Source: Pinus tabuliformis (taxonomy: Eukaryota; Streptophyta; Pinopsida; Pinales; Pinaceae). Taken from it: 64,000 nucleotides of DNA. Within the stretch, counting starts at the first letter, position 1. Each line of letters starts with the position of its first letter. The position numbers and the translations under genes were made by a program. Of this stretch, positions 1 through 9,393 are shown piece after piece. The stretch covers positions 1,278,738,277-1,278,802,276 of the forward strand of contig CM062818.1 in the NCBI GenBank assembly GCA_031772625.1, written 5' to 3'. The notes beneath the pieces were generated by a model that made no database searches, had not been told where the DNA came from, and was given only the letters and a program-made list of their open reading frames with translations.

Positions 1-189
1 TGCCGCTATTAATAGAGTTCCTATAGCTGTATTACTAGCTCTACTCTGCTGTAACCACCACCGGGTCTCCAGAGCAGCTCTCCATGGGTTAACATGCATG
101 TGTCATTGAAAAAGAGAATATGGTGCAATCTTAGTTCTAATTAGTCGATGCTCTGGTGGAGATCCACTACATAATAAGGCCCCAGGTGT

Positions 190-423
190 CATTAGGCTCA
201 TAACTTCCTATTCTGTGATCTGGATAGTTTGTTCTACTCCATGGTTCAAATGAAGACTCCCAACATAACCTTACTCGTAGCACTTGATGTGGGCAGTAAT
301 GTGTTCTGGGTGCCTTGTGATTGCCAAGCGTGTTCTCTTACTTCTACAACTAGTTGTGGCTTAAATGTATTGAATTTTCAGCCTTTCCCTGTTAAACGTA
401 GTTGTATTAACTCAATGTTTTGA
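190..423 (+). pseudogene. A1-family aspartic protease relic (N-terminal catalytic segment)
   Basis: The translation from about 229 resembles the first catalytic segment of plant pepsin-like proteases: a 'TPN' turn, then 'VALDVGSNVFWVPCDCQAC'. In the family this reads VALDTGSD-FWVPCDC, so the catalytic D-T-G is here D-V-G and the following D is N. The cysteine-rich 'PCDCQAC' loop is kept. The frame runs into non-homologous sequence at about 380 and stops at 421. A short stretch at 870-960 might be a further scrap, but I cannot prove it. The changed active site and lack of downstream exons make this a relic rather than a gene. Confidence 0.6.
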
Positions 424-1774
424 TTTATTCTTCTTTATCAATGATTATATTTAGTTTGATTGGTTATGAAATCAACTTACACTATGGTTTCAGAGACAAG
501 ATAGAAAAATCACATGAATGATGAGGTTCCAGTCGTGAGCTATTGCGTCCATTAGTTTTTTTTTTCACTAGAGGAAAAGGAAAATCAATAAGGGTACATG
601 AATCAATTGTGGCAAAGCAGCAAGGTCCTTCTATATGAGCTACATTATTTCCAACTTCTTTCATATCCACAACATTTTTCTACTTGCTAAATGCATTTGT
701 ATTCTATTTTGTCATAAAAGTAACTTGTCCTCAGTGCAAGTGGAGCAAGTTAAAACCATTCCTAATTGCTCCCTGCTACAGGTTTTTTGTTGTCTCTGAA
801 TAAACCTCTGAGATTTGTTGCCTCTGAATAAACCTGTGAGGTCAAAAGAAATGCAAACATGCTGGATCCATGGGCTTTTCTTCATATCCTGTGCTTATGT
901 GTTCCCTTGATAATGAAGTTCCTATACTACTTCTCGGCAGGGACTTGCTGCCTCTGCAGCCCTCCTTGTTTTAAGAATAAATAACTAATAATTACACATA
1001 CATGTCTGGTTTATTTTAGAATAGGCTCTTCAATTTAAAAATGTGATAATATGTATAAGTAATATACATCAATTTCCTATCTCCACTCTTATTTTGAAAT
1101 AATCCTTATTGACCCATTTAACACATTAGACTAGGTGGGCTTATGAAACGTCCTCCCTCCCACCATTCTCCTCTGCAAGTTGTTGTTAGCTCCTGTAGTG
1201 GAATAAAATAGATAAAAATGGAAGTATTTTACCATGCAGAATTATGCTTAGAACAATAATGGCACAAAGGAAACTGCACCTTGGCACCTCAGGTTCTATT
1301 ATGACCATATGTCCAATACCCATTTAACTAGGATTTCTTGGTTTAATGGTTAATAGAAGGTTTTGTCTTTGGGTTGGAAAAATATTTTGAACTGGGTTTG
1401 ACCGACTAATATTAAGCTCGATGTTGTAAAGGAGTGGAACCATATAAAAAGTAATAATCTAGTATTTTGATGTGGATAATTCAGTGCAACCATATAAAAA
1501 GTATTTTGGTATTTTGATGTGTAGAATTCAGAAGAAGCTCGTCTGATATTGAGCAGAGAGTGATCGAAAGAAAATATGGGCACTTTATTCTATGAGAAGA
1601 AAGGAAAAAATTAAAAGACAACTATTATAACTGAAATGTGTTGTTAAGGATCCATGTAATAATGGAGAGCTAAACTAGACTATTTACAACGAACCCTATA
1701 TCCTCTGTCAATAGTGATGAGCCAGTTGACCATGTATAATTTAGTTGAATACCAAGACAAATAAAGTGTGTCTA
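424..1774. other. Intergenic, no gene recognised
   Basis: AT-rich sequence with only short spurious frames. A small imperfect direct duplication of about 50 bp lies at 1439-1540; both copies carry 'accatataaaaagta' followed by 'tattttgatgtg'. Nothing else was identified. Confidence 0.5.
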
Positions 1775-2098
1775 TTTTATGTTGAGTAGATTATTATTTC
1801 AATCTATATGGTAATTGCAACCATTATACTTATTAATGTGTGCAATTCTAGAAATTATGGATGAAGTATATTTTCAATTTATTTCGTGTTTTAAATGTAT
1901 ATTTTTCTTTAAATTGAAATGGTTGTTACTTTTAATAAGATTTTATGGTTTTCTCTTTTCTAGTCTTGAGGATGTGGTTTAATGATTAGATGAGTTATTT
2001 TCATTTTATGTTGAGTTGATTATGATTTCAATCTATATGATAATTGCAGTCATTATGCTTATTAATGTGTGGAATTATGGAAATTTTGGATAAAGTAC
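1775..2098. repeat. 229-bp tandem duplication interrupted by the gypsy insertion
   Basis: The sequence beginning 'ttttatgttgagtagatt' at 1775 recurs at 2004 as 'ttttatgttgagttgatt', a period of 229 bp. The second copy breaks off at 2098, where the LTR element starts. It resumes directly after the element at 12113, where 'agtatattttcaatttattt' matches the first copy at about 1866. The downstream 'taagattttatggttt' is also present in both places. The retroelement therefore landed inside the second copy. Confidence 0.8.
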
Positions 2099-4743
2099 TG
2101 TAATATCTCCCATTTATGTAAATATTTATTTATTTTTACTGCAACCATAATAGACTATTGCTATTTTTAATTATTAACTATTTTTGGAATTTAGTTATGA
2201 AAGGATAAATTTTGCAGTTATGAGTAAATATTGTTTTACCAAGTAATTAGTTAAGGAGACAGTTATCTGCTCCAAAACTAAATCTTAGAGTATTTTACTG
2301 AGAGGATCAAGAGGATAGGGGTATCTGAGATCAGAGGAGGAAAAGGAGACTGTGTTGATGGATCAGACAGTCTGTGAAGGCTATGTCTGGTAAGGATCAG
2401 ATAGCCAGGAAACATTAAGTCTCTGAGGAGAGAGAAAGCTCCTAAAGACAGGAGCTGGCACAGGGGGAGATTTACCGTATCAGGTAATCTCGTGGTAGGG
2501 AGGAATTAAAGTGCAAATCTTGTGTTAGATTCAGTCCTGGACAGCATGAATAGACAAGTAAGAATTTCTGTTATTTTTTTGAATGTCTGTGTGACTGAAA
2601 GAAGAAACAGATGAGTAAGAATTTTCTATTATTCTCTGAATGTCTATTGACTGATAGAAGAATTTAATAAGTAAGAATTTCTAATATTCTCTGAATATTT
2701 GTTGACTATTAGAGAACTAAATAAGTAAAATTTTCTATTATTCTTTGAAGGTCTGCGAGATTGATAACTGTGTAAGAAATAATAACTGTGAAGGTGTGAT
2801 AATGGGTAATGAGGGGGTCTCTTATTTCTTAAGATACAGTATAATTATCATACTATTATATGTATAAGTGAAATTAGTAATGCCCTGATGACTGTACTTT
2901 GAAAACAAAAATAAGAAAGGTGAGATTTTCCGCAAACACTGCTATTGCGATATCACATAGAAAAACCTACTTATCTTTTACTTAATCAGTAAGATAGATA
3001 AAAATTAGACCCTCGACTGAAGGGATTATCCCTTAACCAGAAGAGGGAAAATATGTTACCAATTATCTCGTTCACATTTGTATCTACCATGGTATCCAAA
3101 TCATGTACATATAATATAAAGCAAAACAATACATAGCAGACCCGCTAGCCGGTTAAGAAAAGCCTCGCGGCTACACAACAGAACTCATAAATGAATTAAA
3201 GAGTTATAGTATTAGCCAGAAATAGAAGAAAGAACTCTAGTATATTGAATTCTCATAGGGCCTGTAAAAGAATTCGTTTTTTTCCTTTCTCAATTCTTCC
3301 TTCCCGATAAGAAGCATGCAATTCTAAAGCATTACGGAAACATTACAAACAAATGGATTATAAACACAAAGAAAAGACCACAGAGTTATATTGAAGGCTG
3401 TAGGGAGCGCTAACAAAGCCCTTTTTGTGTAATTTAGAAAAGAAAACTCTCAATGTTCCAAAAACTCAATGCTAAATAGATCAAGGAAGGGACGAGCTGA
3501 ACTTGAATTCCAAATGAATAAACCCTCGCCATCAAAACAATGCCCCATCCTTACAGTGCCATTCATAGAGGTTAAAATGTCCAAAAATAAGTGAAAAATA
3601 CTAAATTAGAGAGTCATCTTGGGCAGAGTTCCAAAACCACTCATACCCGGCTGAAGCCGTCAAGCTACCTTAAGCTTCACATGAAATTCTGAGCCAACAC
3701 AAAAGAAAATTAACCTAAGGAACCACAGTTCCAGTAGCTCGAAGCTCCCAATTAAAAACCTAAACACAGTCTTAACCAATATCTACAGAAAGTCATAGTA
3801 CCAACAAGTGGTCACGAATTCTGAAGTCGAAAGAGGAGCTTTTGCCATAGACCCCATCCAAGCCTCCATCCTAGAAATGCTGACCTTACATCAAATTAGA
3901 AGGAATGCATTGGGTTAAGCAGAGCAAACGAAACTGCGAAACAAAAGGAACTTAACTGTGAAAACAAGCATATGGAAAATATATAAAAACCTAAAACCTA
4001 CCTAAGAGAAGAGAGCTTGGAAGCCAGTCTCTACCAACAGTATTCCACGGTGATGAACTATTTGTGGAACCCTTAACATTGTGTCAAAGCGCTGGAGTAA
4101 GAAATAGACAGTTTGATGAATCAGGTTTATAGGCAAGAACAAATGAACCAGAGCAGAGCTGAGCTGAGAGCCCTCGGCGAAAAACAAATACCAAATGAAA
4201 CTACACTATCGCGTAAGAGGTTGCCTGACTTTTTGAGACCGTTCGATCCTGCTAGCCGAGGAGAGTTGTCGATGGAGGAATCGAATCTCGAGTAATGTCA
4301 TTGGGAGATGGACAACTGGGTAACTTGCTATCACCCACCAGAACCAGGACAACAGAGGATTAATGTGCCTAAGTATCATGGTGGGTATCGAGGCTAGGTC
4401 CTATACCATGAGGTGCCTGGGCTAGCCACGTACCCAATACAAATTCAACTCTCAACATGAATAAGGATTACCAATCAATGCCATGTACAACCGTATCTCA
4501 TCATTCGTTATATAATTAAGTTAAGGAATTTAAGGTCCCATCGATTAAAACATTCAATCACTTATGATAATCAATATGATTAATGTGCATTTGTAACAAT
4601 TGAATAATCAATGTGTTTAATGTGCATTTGTAACATTTGAAAACTATGTTATTCCTAATATTTTTTATAATCATGTTTGATTTGGGGAATTATATTAATA
4701 TTTGTTTATATATATATAATGTTTCTTACTTAGATGTGTTACA
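2099..4743 (+). repeat. 5' LTR of the gypsy element
   Basis: About 2645 bp, TG...CA. It contains an internal minisatellite at about 2550-2760 with four units of roughly 55-60 bp, each with 'gtaagaatttctattatt' followed by 'gaatgtct'. The short frames inside it (for example 4113-4295) have no recognisable domain and are treated as chance frames. Confidence 0.9.
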
Positions 4744-4745
4744 TA

Positions 4746-4757
4746 CAGTATTAGAGC
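4746..4757 (+). other. Primer-binding site, initiator-Met-tRNA-like
   Basis: Two bases after the 5' LTR the sequence CAGTATTAGAGC matches the usual TGGTATCAGAGC at 9 of 12 positions. This is the plant initiator methionine tRNA primer site, partly decayed. Confidence 0.7.
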
Positions 4758-5191
4758 ACTCAGGATTGCAAAAATAGGGCCTCTAGAATAAGGAATAACA
4801 AAATCAATGCTGTGCAGAGAAATAAATAAGACAGTCAGAATGAGGAGAGATGGAAATCTAACACCTTTTTCCATATTGGGGACAGGACCAACATCGTTTC
4901 AGGAAGGAAATCCTAACGTTTAGGTGCATTTGGGTGATGATACGCAAAATCCTAATGCACACATCTGGACCACTATTCAGTAATTGAAAGGATAGATGGC
5001 CCGACTTCGGGCAGAGAACGAAATATTGATGCTGGAACAAGAAAACATTCTAAAAAGCCTGTCGGGTAGACAGAATCAGTGGCCACTAGACCCTAGTCCA
5101 GAGCACGGCCACATGACTGGGGAACAAGAATTCCAAACTAAAAATATGGAAACAGAAGGTGGATAAGAAAACCAGGAGGAAGAATCAGGAA

Positions 5192-5905
5192 ATGTCTGAC
5201 CACAAGACAAAGAAGAAACAAAAAATTGAACTCCAAGGAGAGTTTCATAAAATCAAGCCTCCTCTCTTTGACAAGGAATGAGAAGAGGCTGCAGAAGCAT
5301 GGTTAAATAATATGAACAAATATTTCCATATGTATGAATATGATTACAACTTGAAAGCCCGTTTGGCCATTTTTCTAGCTTCAAGGGAAGTCTACGTTAT
5401 GGTGGGAGTAAGTAAAATCAGTTCATGGAGTCAATGAGCAAAATATAACCTGGGATAAATTCCAAAAATTGTTCAAGGAAAATTATTTTACCGAGAGATT
5501 CTATGACGAGAAATAAAAACAATTACATGATCTTCGTTTGGGTCAATTAGCCATGGATGAATTTATAACAAAATTTACATCCTTATTGCGATATGTTCCT
5601 TATATTTGAGAGAAAAAAGCCAAAGTACATCGGTTTGTCAGTAGTCTTCCATTGTTCATGAAGGAATGACTGGAATTCAACAATCCAGAAACCATGGATG
5701 AAGTCATTCGAAAAGCACAAATCTGTTATCAGCAGAATAAACCAAAGGGAGACGTGATTAAAAGGTGCATAGATTTAAGATACTAGGAGAAGTTAGGACC
5801 AATGAACAAACTTGTAGAAATGAAGCAAAATTAATTAACAGACCACCTGTACAGTGTTGGGGATGTGGAGGCCTGCATTATATCAAAAACTACCCTCAAC
5901 GTAGG
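5192..5905 (+). pseudogene. gag: gag region of the gypsy element
   Basis: Capsid-like sequence from an ATG at 5192: 'PPLFDKE', then 'EEAAEAWLNNMNKYFHMYEY' and 'NLKARLAIFLAS', typical of the Retrotrans_gag family. It is broken by stops, including a TGA at about 5279 where related proteins carry a charged residue, and by frameshifts. A CCHC zinc knuckle follows at 5855-5899, reading CWGCGGLHYIKNYPQ; its last cysteine is tyrosine, so metal binding would be impaired. It should package element RNA, but in this state it cannot. Confidence 0.8.
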
Positions 5906-5989
5906 GGAGAAGAACAGATCTCACAAATTCAGGAGGCATCCACTGTGGGGGAAGTGGCTAGAAGCATCCCTAAGATCAATGCAACCTTT

Positions 5990-6475
5990 GAATATCATCA
6001 GGCGGAATTTCAGCCAACCATGGTTGAATTTGAAGGTACTATTTTTTACCAGACTTGCTCTATTTTAATAGATCCTGGAGCTACATTAAGTTACATTAGC
6101 CCCAAGGTAGTGGAATGATGTAAATTACAAGTTGTCAAATTTAAAAACCCATGGTTAGTACAGCTAGCCACAAGAGAAAAAAGAAGAGTTTTGTCTAAAG
6201 TAAATAGCTTCCCCTTGAAATTAGATGGTAAACCTATCATAGAAGATTTAAATGTGTTACCCCTAGGTTCATACGACATTTTGATAGGTATGGATTGGTT
6301 AGAAAAGCACTTGTCCTTGGTAAATTGTAAGACAAAAGCTATTAGTTACCAAGATGAAGTGGGTGAGAGACAAGAAATTCAAGGAATTCAAAAACCTCTG
6401 TGTTTAAGGCCAATAATAGCCTCCCAATTAGCCAAGTGCATCAGAAAGATTGTCATATATATGCAATACACATAG
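5990..6475 (+). pseudogene. Aspartic protease region of the gypsy element
   Basis: The frame contains 'SILIDPGATLSYISPK' at about 6058-6108, the retroviral-type active site (LIDPGAT-S is one of the usual plant gypsy forms). After a stop at 6116 and a frame change comes 'LPLGSYDILIGMDWLEKH' at about 6260-6310, the conserved flap-to-end segment just upstream of RT. The domain would cut the Gag-Pol precursor. Confidence 0.8.
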
Positions 6476-6589
6476 GGCATGCTGACTCTAAAGATAAATC
6501 TTCATCACTAGAAAACATACATGTAATAAAAAAAATTCAGATGTATTTCCTGAAGGAATACCAGGCCTACCCCCAAAAAGAGACATAGA

Positions 6590-7230
6590 TTTTACTATTG
6601 AGCTAATTCCAGGAGCTGCTTCAGTTTCCCAGCTACCTTATCGAATGAGAATACTCGAGTTGACTGAATTGAAAATGCAACTCCAAGAGTGACTGGATAA
6701 GAACTATATCCATCCTATTATATCTCTGTGGGGAGCTCCGGTACTGTTCGTTAAAAAGAAATACGAAACCTTGCAAATGTGCATGGATTACCGTTAGCTG
6801 AACAAACTAACCATTCAAAACAAATACCCTCTTCCGTGAATAGATAAACACTTTGACCATGTGAAAGGAGAAACTCTATTTTCAAATATTGATCTCCACT
6901 TTGGGTATCATCAGATCAGAATTAAGGAGGAAGATATTGCAAAAAATGCTTTTAGAACGCGTTATGGGCATTATGAGTTCATGGTATTACCATTTGGACT
7001 AACTAACACCCTAGCCACTTTCATGTGTCTCATGAACAACATATTTCATTTGTTCTTAGAGAAATTTGTATTAGTCTTTATTGATGATATACTAATCTAT
7101 TCCTGGAACATGGAAGAACATAAGGAACATCTTCGTGTGGTTTTGCAAGTCCTACAAGAACGCCAACTATAAGCCAAATACATTAAATGTGATTTCTTTA
7201 AGGAGAAAAAACTGTCATCACCAAGGACAG
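6590..7230 (+). pseudogene. pol: Reverse transcriptase region of the gypsy element
   Basis: Recognisable Ty3 RT: '[20 protein letters not shown]' with the first catalytic aspartate, '[19 protein letters not shown]', and '[13 protein letters not shown]' at about 7065-7103, where FIDD is the catalytic YxDD-box equivalent. Catalytic aspartates are retained in the open segment 6861-7172, but stops lie on either side (about 6690, 6797 and 7170). Confidence 0.88.
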
Positions 7231-7419
7231 AATTGCCATAGATCTAGAAAAGATAAGGACCATTACAGAATGGCCAACAACAAAGGATATGGCCGACATA
7301 AGATCATTTATGGGTTTAGCAGGTTACTATCAGAGATTTGTGGAGGGTTTCTCCTGCATAGCATATCATATCATCTCTCTACAAAAGAAAGGCAAGGCTT
7401 TCAAATGGACCCCTGACTG

Positions 7420-7800
7420 TCAAAGGAGCTTTTGATCAACTCAAGAATCTTCTTACCATAGCACCTATTCTAAGCATTGTTGATCCCAACAAGGATTATG
7501 TGGTATGTATAGATGTCAATAAGGAAGGTGTGGGTGGCATATTAATGCAAGAGGGCTGAGTGGTTGCCTACAAATTTAGGAAGCTTAAAGAATATGAACA
7601 AAAGTACTCAACATATGATTTAGAACAAATGGCAATCATTCATGCCTTAGAAAGGTGTCCACATTAAGCATTCGATTTCAAAATTAAGCATTTTTGAGTG
7701 GCCATATGCGCTAATTTTCTGAGTGAATTCAATTTCGAAATTAAGCATTTAAAAGGAAAGGAAAACTGGCTGGCATATGCTTTAAGCTAGAAGGTAAATT
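7420..7800 (+). pseudogene. pol: RNase H region of the gypsy element
   Basis: The translated stretch 'DPNKDYVVCIDVNKEGVGGI' continues through a TGA at about 7558 into 'VVAYKFRKLKEYEQKYSTYD' and 'LEQMAIIHALE'. This is the Ty3 RNase H arrangement with catalytic D and E positions visible. After about 7660 the domain becomes unreadable, with a local internal duplication of 'ttcgatttcaaaattaagcat'-like sequence at 7665-7750. Confidence 0.78.
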
Positions 7801-8019
7801 TCTTATATGAAATTTCTTTTAGTGAGACACGAACTACCTTTTTTGAGAAGATTCAAGAATCGGCCATGCAAGATGTAATATATAAACATTTATGGCAGCA
7901 AGAAAAAATTCGTAATAGCCATGAACAACAGTAGGGATATAAAATAAATGTAGAAGATTTACTGATTTATAGGAAGAGGATATATGTGCCTAACTGGCAA
8001 CATCTTAAAATCCTCATTT

Positions 8020-9093
8020 TTATGAATATCATAAGATCCCTTATACAGGCCATCCCAGGTATCAGAAAATGATTTCTGCCCCGCAGAAGGAATTTTTCTG
8101 GCCTGGTATCAAAAAGGAAGTGGCAGAATATTTAGCGAAATGCTTGTAATGCCAGTAAGTGGAGGATGAGCACCAACATCCAGCAGGGTTACTTCACCCT
8201 CTGCCCATCCCAGAATGGAAATGGGAAATCATATCTATTGATTTCATTACAGGGTTTCCTAGATCAAGGAAGCAGAATGACTCAATCATGGTGGTGGTGG
8301 AAAAATCGAGCAAATCTGCTCATTTCATACTTGTTCAATCGACTTATAGAGTAGTCCAAATCACTAAAAAATTGATGCAGAACATTTTTAAACTACATGG
8401 CATCCTTAAGATGATTATTTCCAACCGAGATGTAAAATTTACATCAACTTTCTGGAAAGCTCTCTTTGAAGGATTGGGCACACAATTGCATTTCAGTATA
8501 ACTTACCATCCACAAACGAATGGCAGACTGAGAGAGTGAATCAGGTGGTTGAAGACATGCTGCAAACATATGTAATGCAACAGCCCACTAAATGGGAAGA
8601 TTATTTACACGTGGTGGAGTTTGCATATAACAATGGGTACCATGCATCCCTTCTAATTACTTCCTTTGAAGTTTCGTATGGACGCAAGTGCAAGACACCT
8701 TTAAGTTGGAGCAGAACATAGGATAAGTGCTTACTACAGCCAGATATGTTAGGAGAGATGGAGGGAATGGTGAAAAAGGTGCGAATTAATTTAAAAGTTG
8801 CTTAGGACCAACAGAAGAACTTTTCCAATTGGAAGAGGAGTTTTCAAGAATTCCAAGTGGGAGATCATATCTACATTCGAGTACAAGCCAAGAAAAGTAC
8901 CTTACAATGGGCAGGGTGTGCTAAACTAGCACCCTGATATTGTGGACCATTTCAAATCTTGGCTCGAATCGGACTGGTGGCTTACCAACTTTCCCTACAT
9001 AGTCACATTCATGTACACAATGTCTTTCATGTTTCTCTACTTAAGAAATATGTGTATGATGCTAACCACATTATCAAATGGAAATATATACAC
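8020..9093 (+). pseudogene. pol: Integrase and GPY/F-like module of the gypsy element
   Basis: An HHCC zinc-binding region is readable at about 8030-8155 with two internal stops. The DDE core follows at 8159-8721: 'ISIDFITGFP' gives the first D, 'IISNRDVKFTS' the second, and 'YHPQTNGRLRERVNQVVEDM' the E. The core is split by a frameshift near 8536. After stops at 8721, 8804 and 8937, 'YCGPFQILARIGLVAYQL' and 'HVHNVFHVSLLKKY' at 8938-9060 form the GPY/F-like C-terminal module. The domain would insert element DNA into chromatin. Confidence 0.88.
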
Positions 9094-9175
9094 GTAAGGT
9101 ATACATATAGATATTTTGATATAACTTTGCTGAATGACTAGTTAATGACTTAGCACCTCTTGTTGTTTTGTTCAG
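9094..9175 (+). other. Candidate 82-bp spliceosomal intron in gypsy pol
   Basis: Between the integrase C-terminus and the chromodomain the reading frame leaves homology at CAC|GTAAGGT and returns at TTGTTTTGTTCAG|GTCGAA. The left edge is a strong plant donor, the right edge a pyrimidine-rich acceptor, and possible branch points (ctgaat, gttaat) lie 35-45 bases upstream of the AG. Joining the edges puts 'NHIIKWKYIH' directly in frame with 'VEPEGEFLVEP', as expected for a continuous chromovirus protein. The unspliced frame stops at 9139. Confidence 0.65.
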
Positions 9176-9385
9176 GTCGAACCAGAAGGCGAGTTCCTAG
9201 TTGAACCACTAGTTATACTAGATCGGAGAGAAGTAACATTGTGGAAACGAGTTATCACCCAAGTTAAAGTGCAGTGGCAGCACTATGGACCGGAAGAGGC
9301 CACCTAGGAAGATGAACAGTTCATGAAAGAAAACTTTCTGGGTCTATTTGCATGGATAGAACATCAAGACAGTCTTCTATTTTAG
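9176..9385 (+). pseudogene. Chromodomain-like C-terminus of gypsy pol
   Basis: The frame 'VEPEGEFLVEPLVILDRREV' followed by 'LWKRVITQVKVQWQHYGPEE' and 'ATxEDEQF' has the core of retroelement chromodomains (VKVQW--H-PEEATWE). The tryptophan that normally follows 'EEAT' is a TAG stop at 9307-9309, one base from TGG. The frame then continues to a final TAG at 9385. Chromodomains steer integration to particular chromatin. Confidence 0.78.
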
Positions 9386-9393
9386 GGGGGAGA
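9383..9393 (+). other. Polypurine tract
   Basis: AGGGGGGAGA lies directly before the TG of the 3' LTR, as expected for plus-strand priming. It also fixes the element's orientation. Confidence 0.85.

Noticed and set aside
4002..4295. Small frames within the 5' gypsy LTR
   Set aside because: They lie inside the LTR, are not conserved as frames in the other LTR (11430-11700 has changes and stops), and show no domain.
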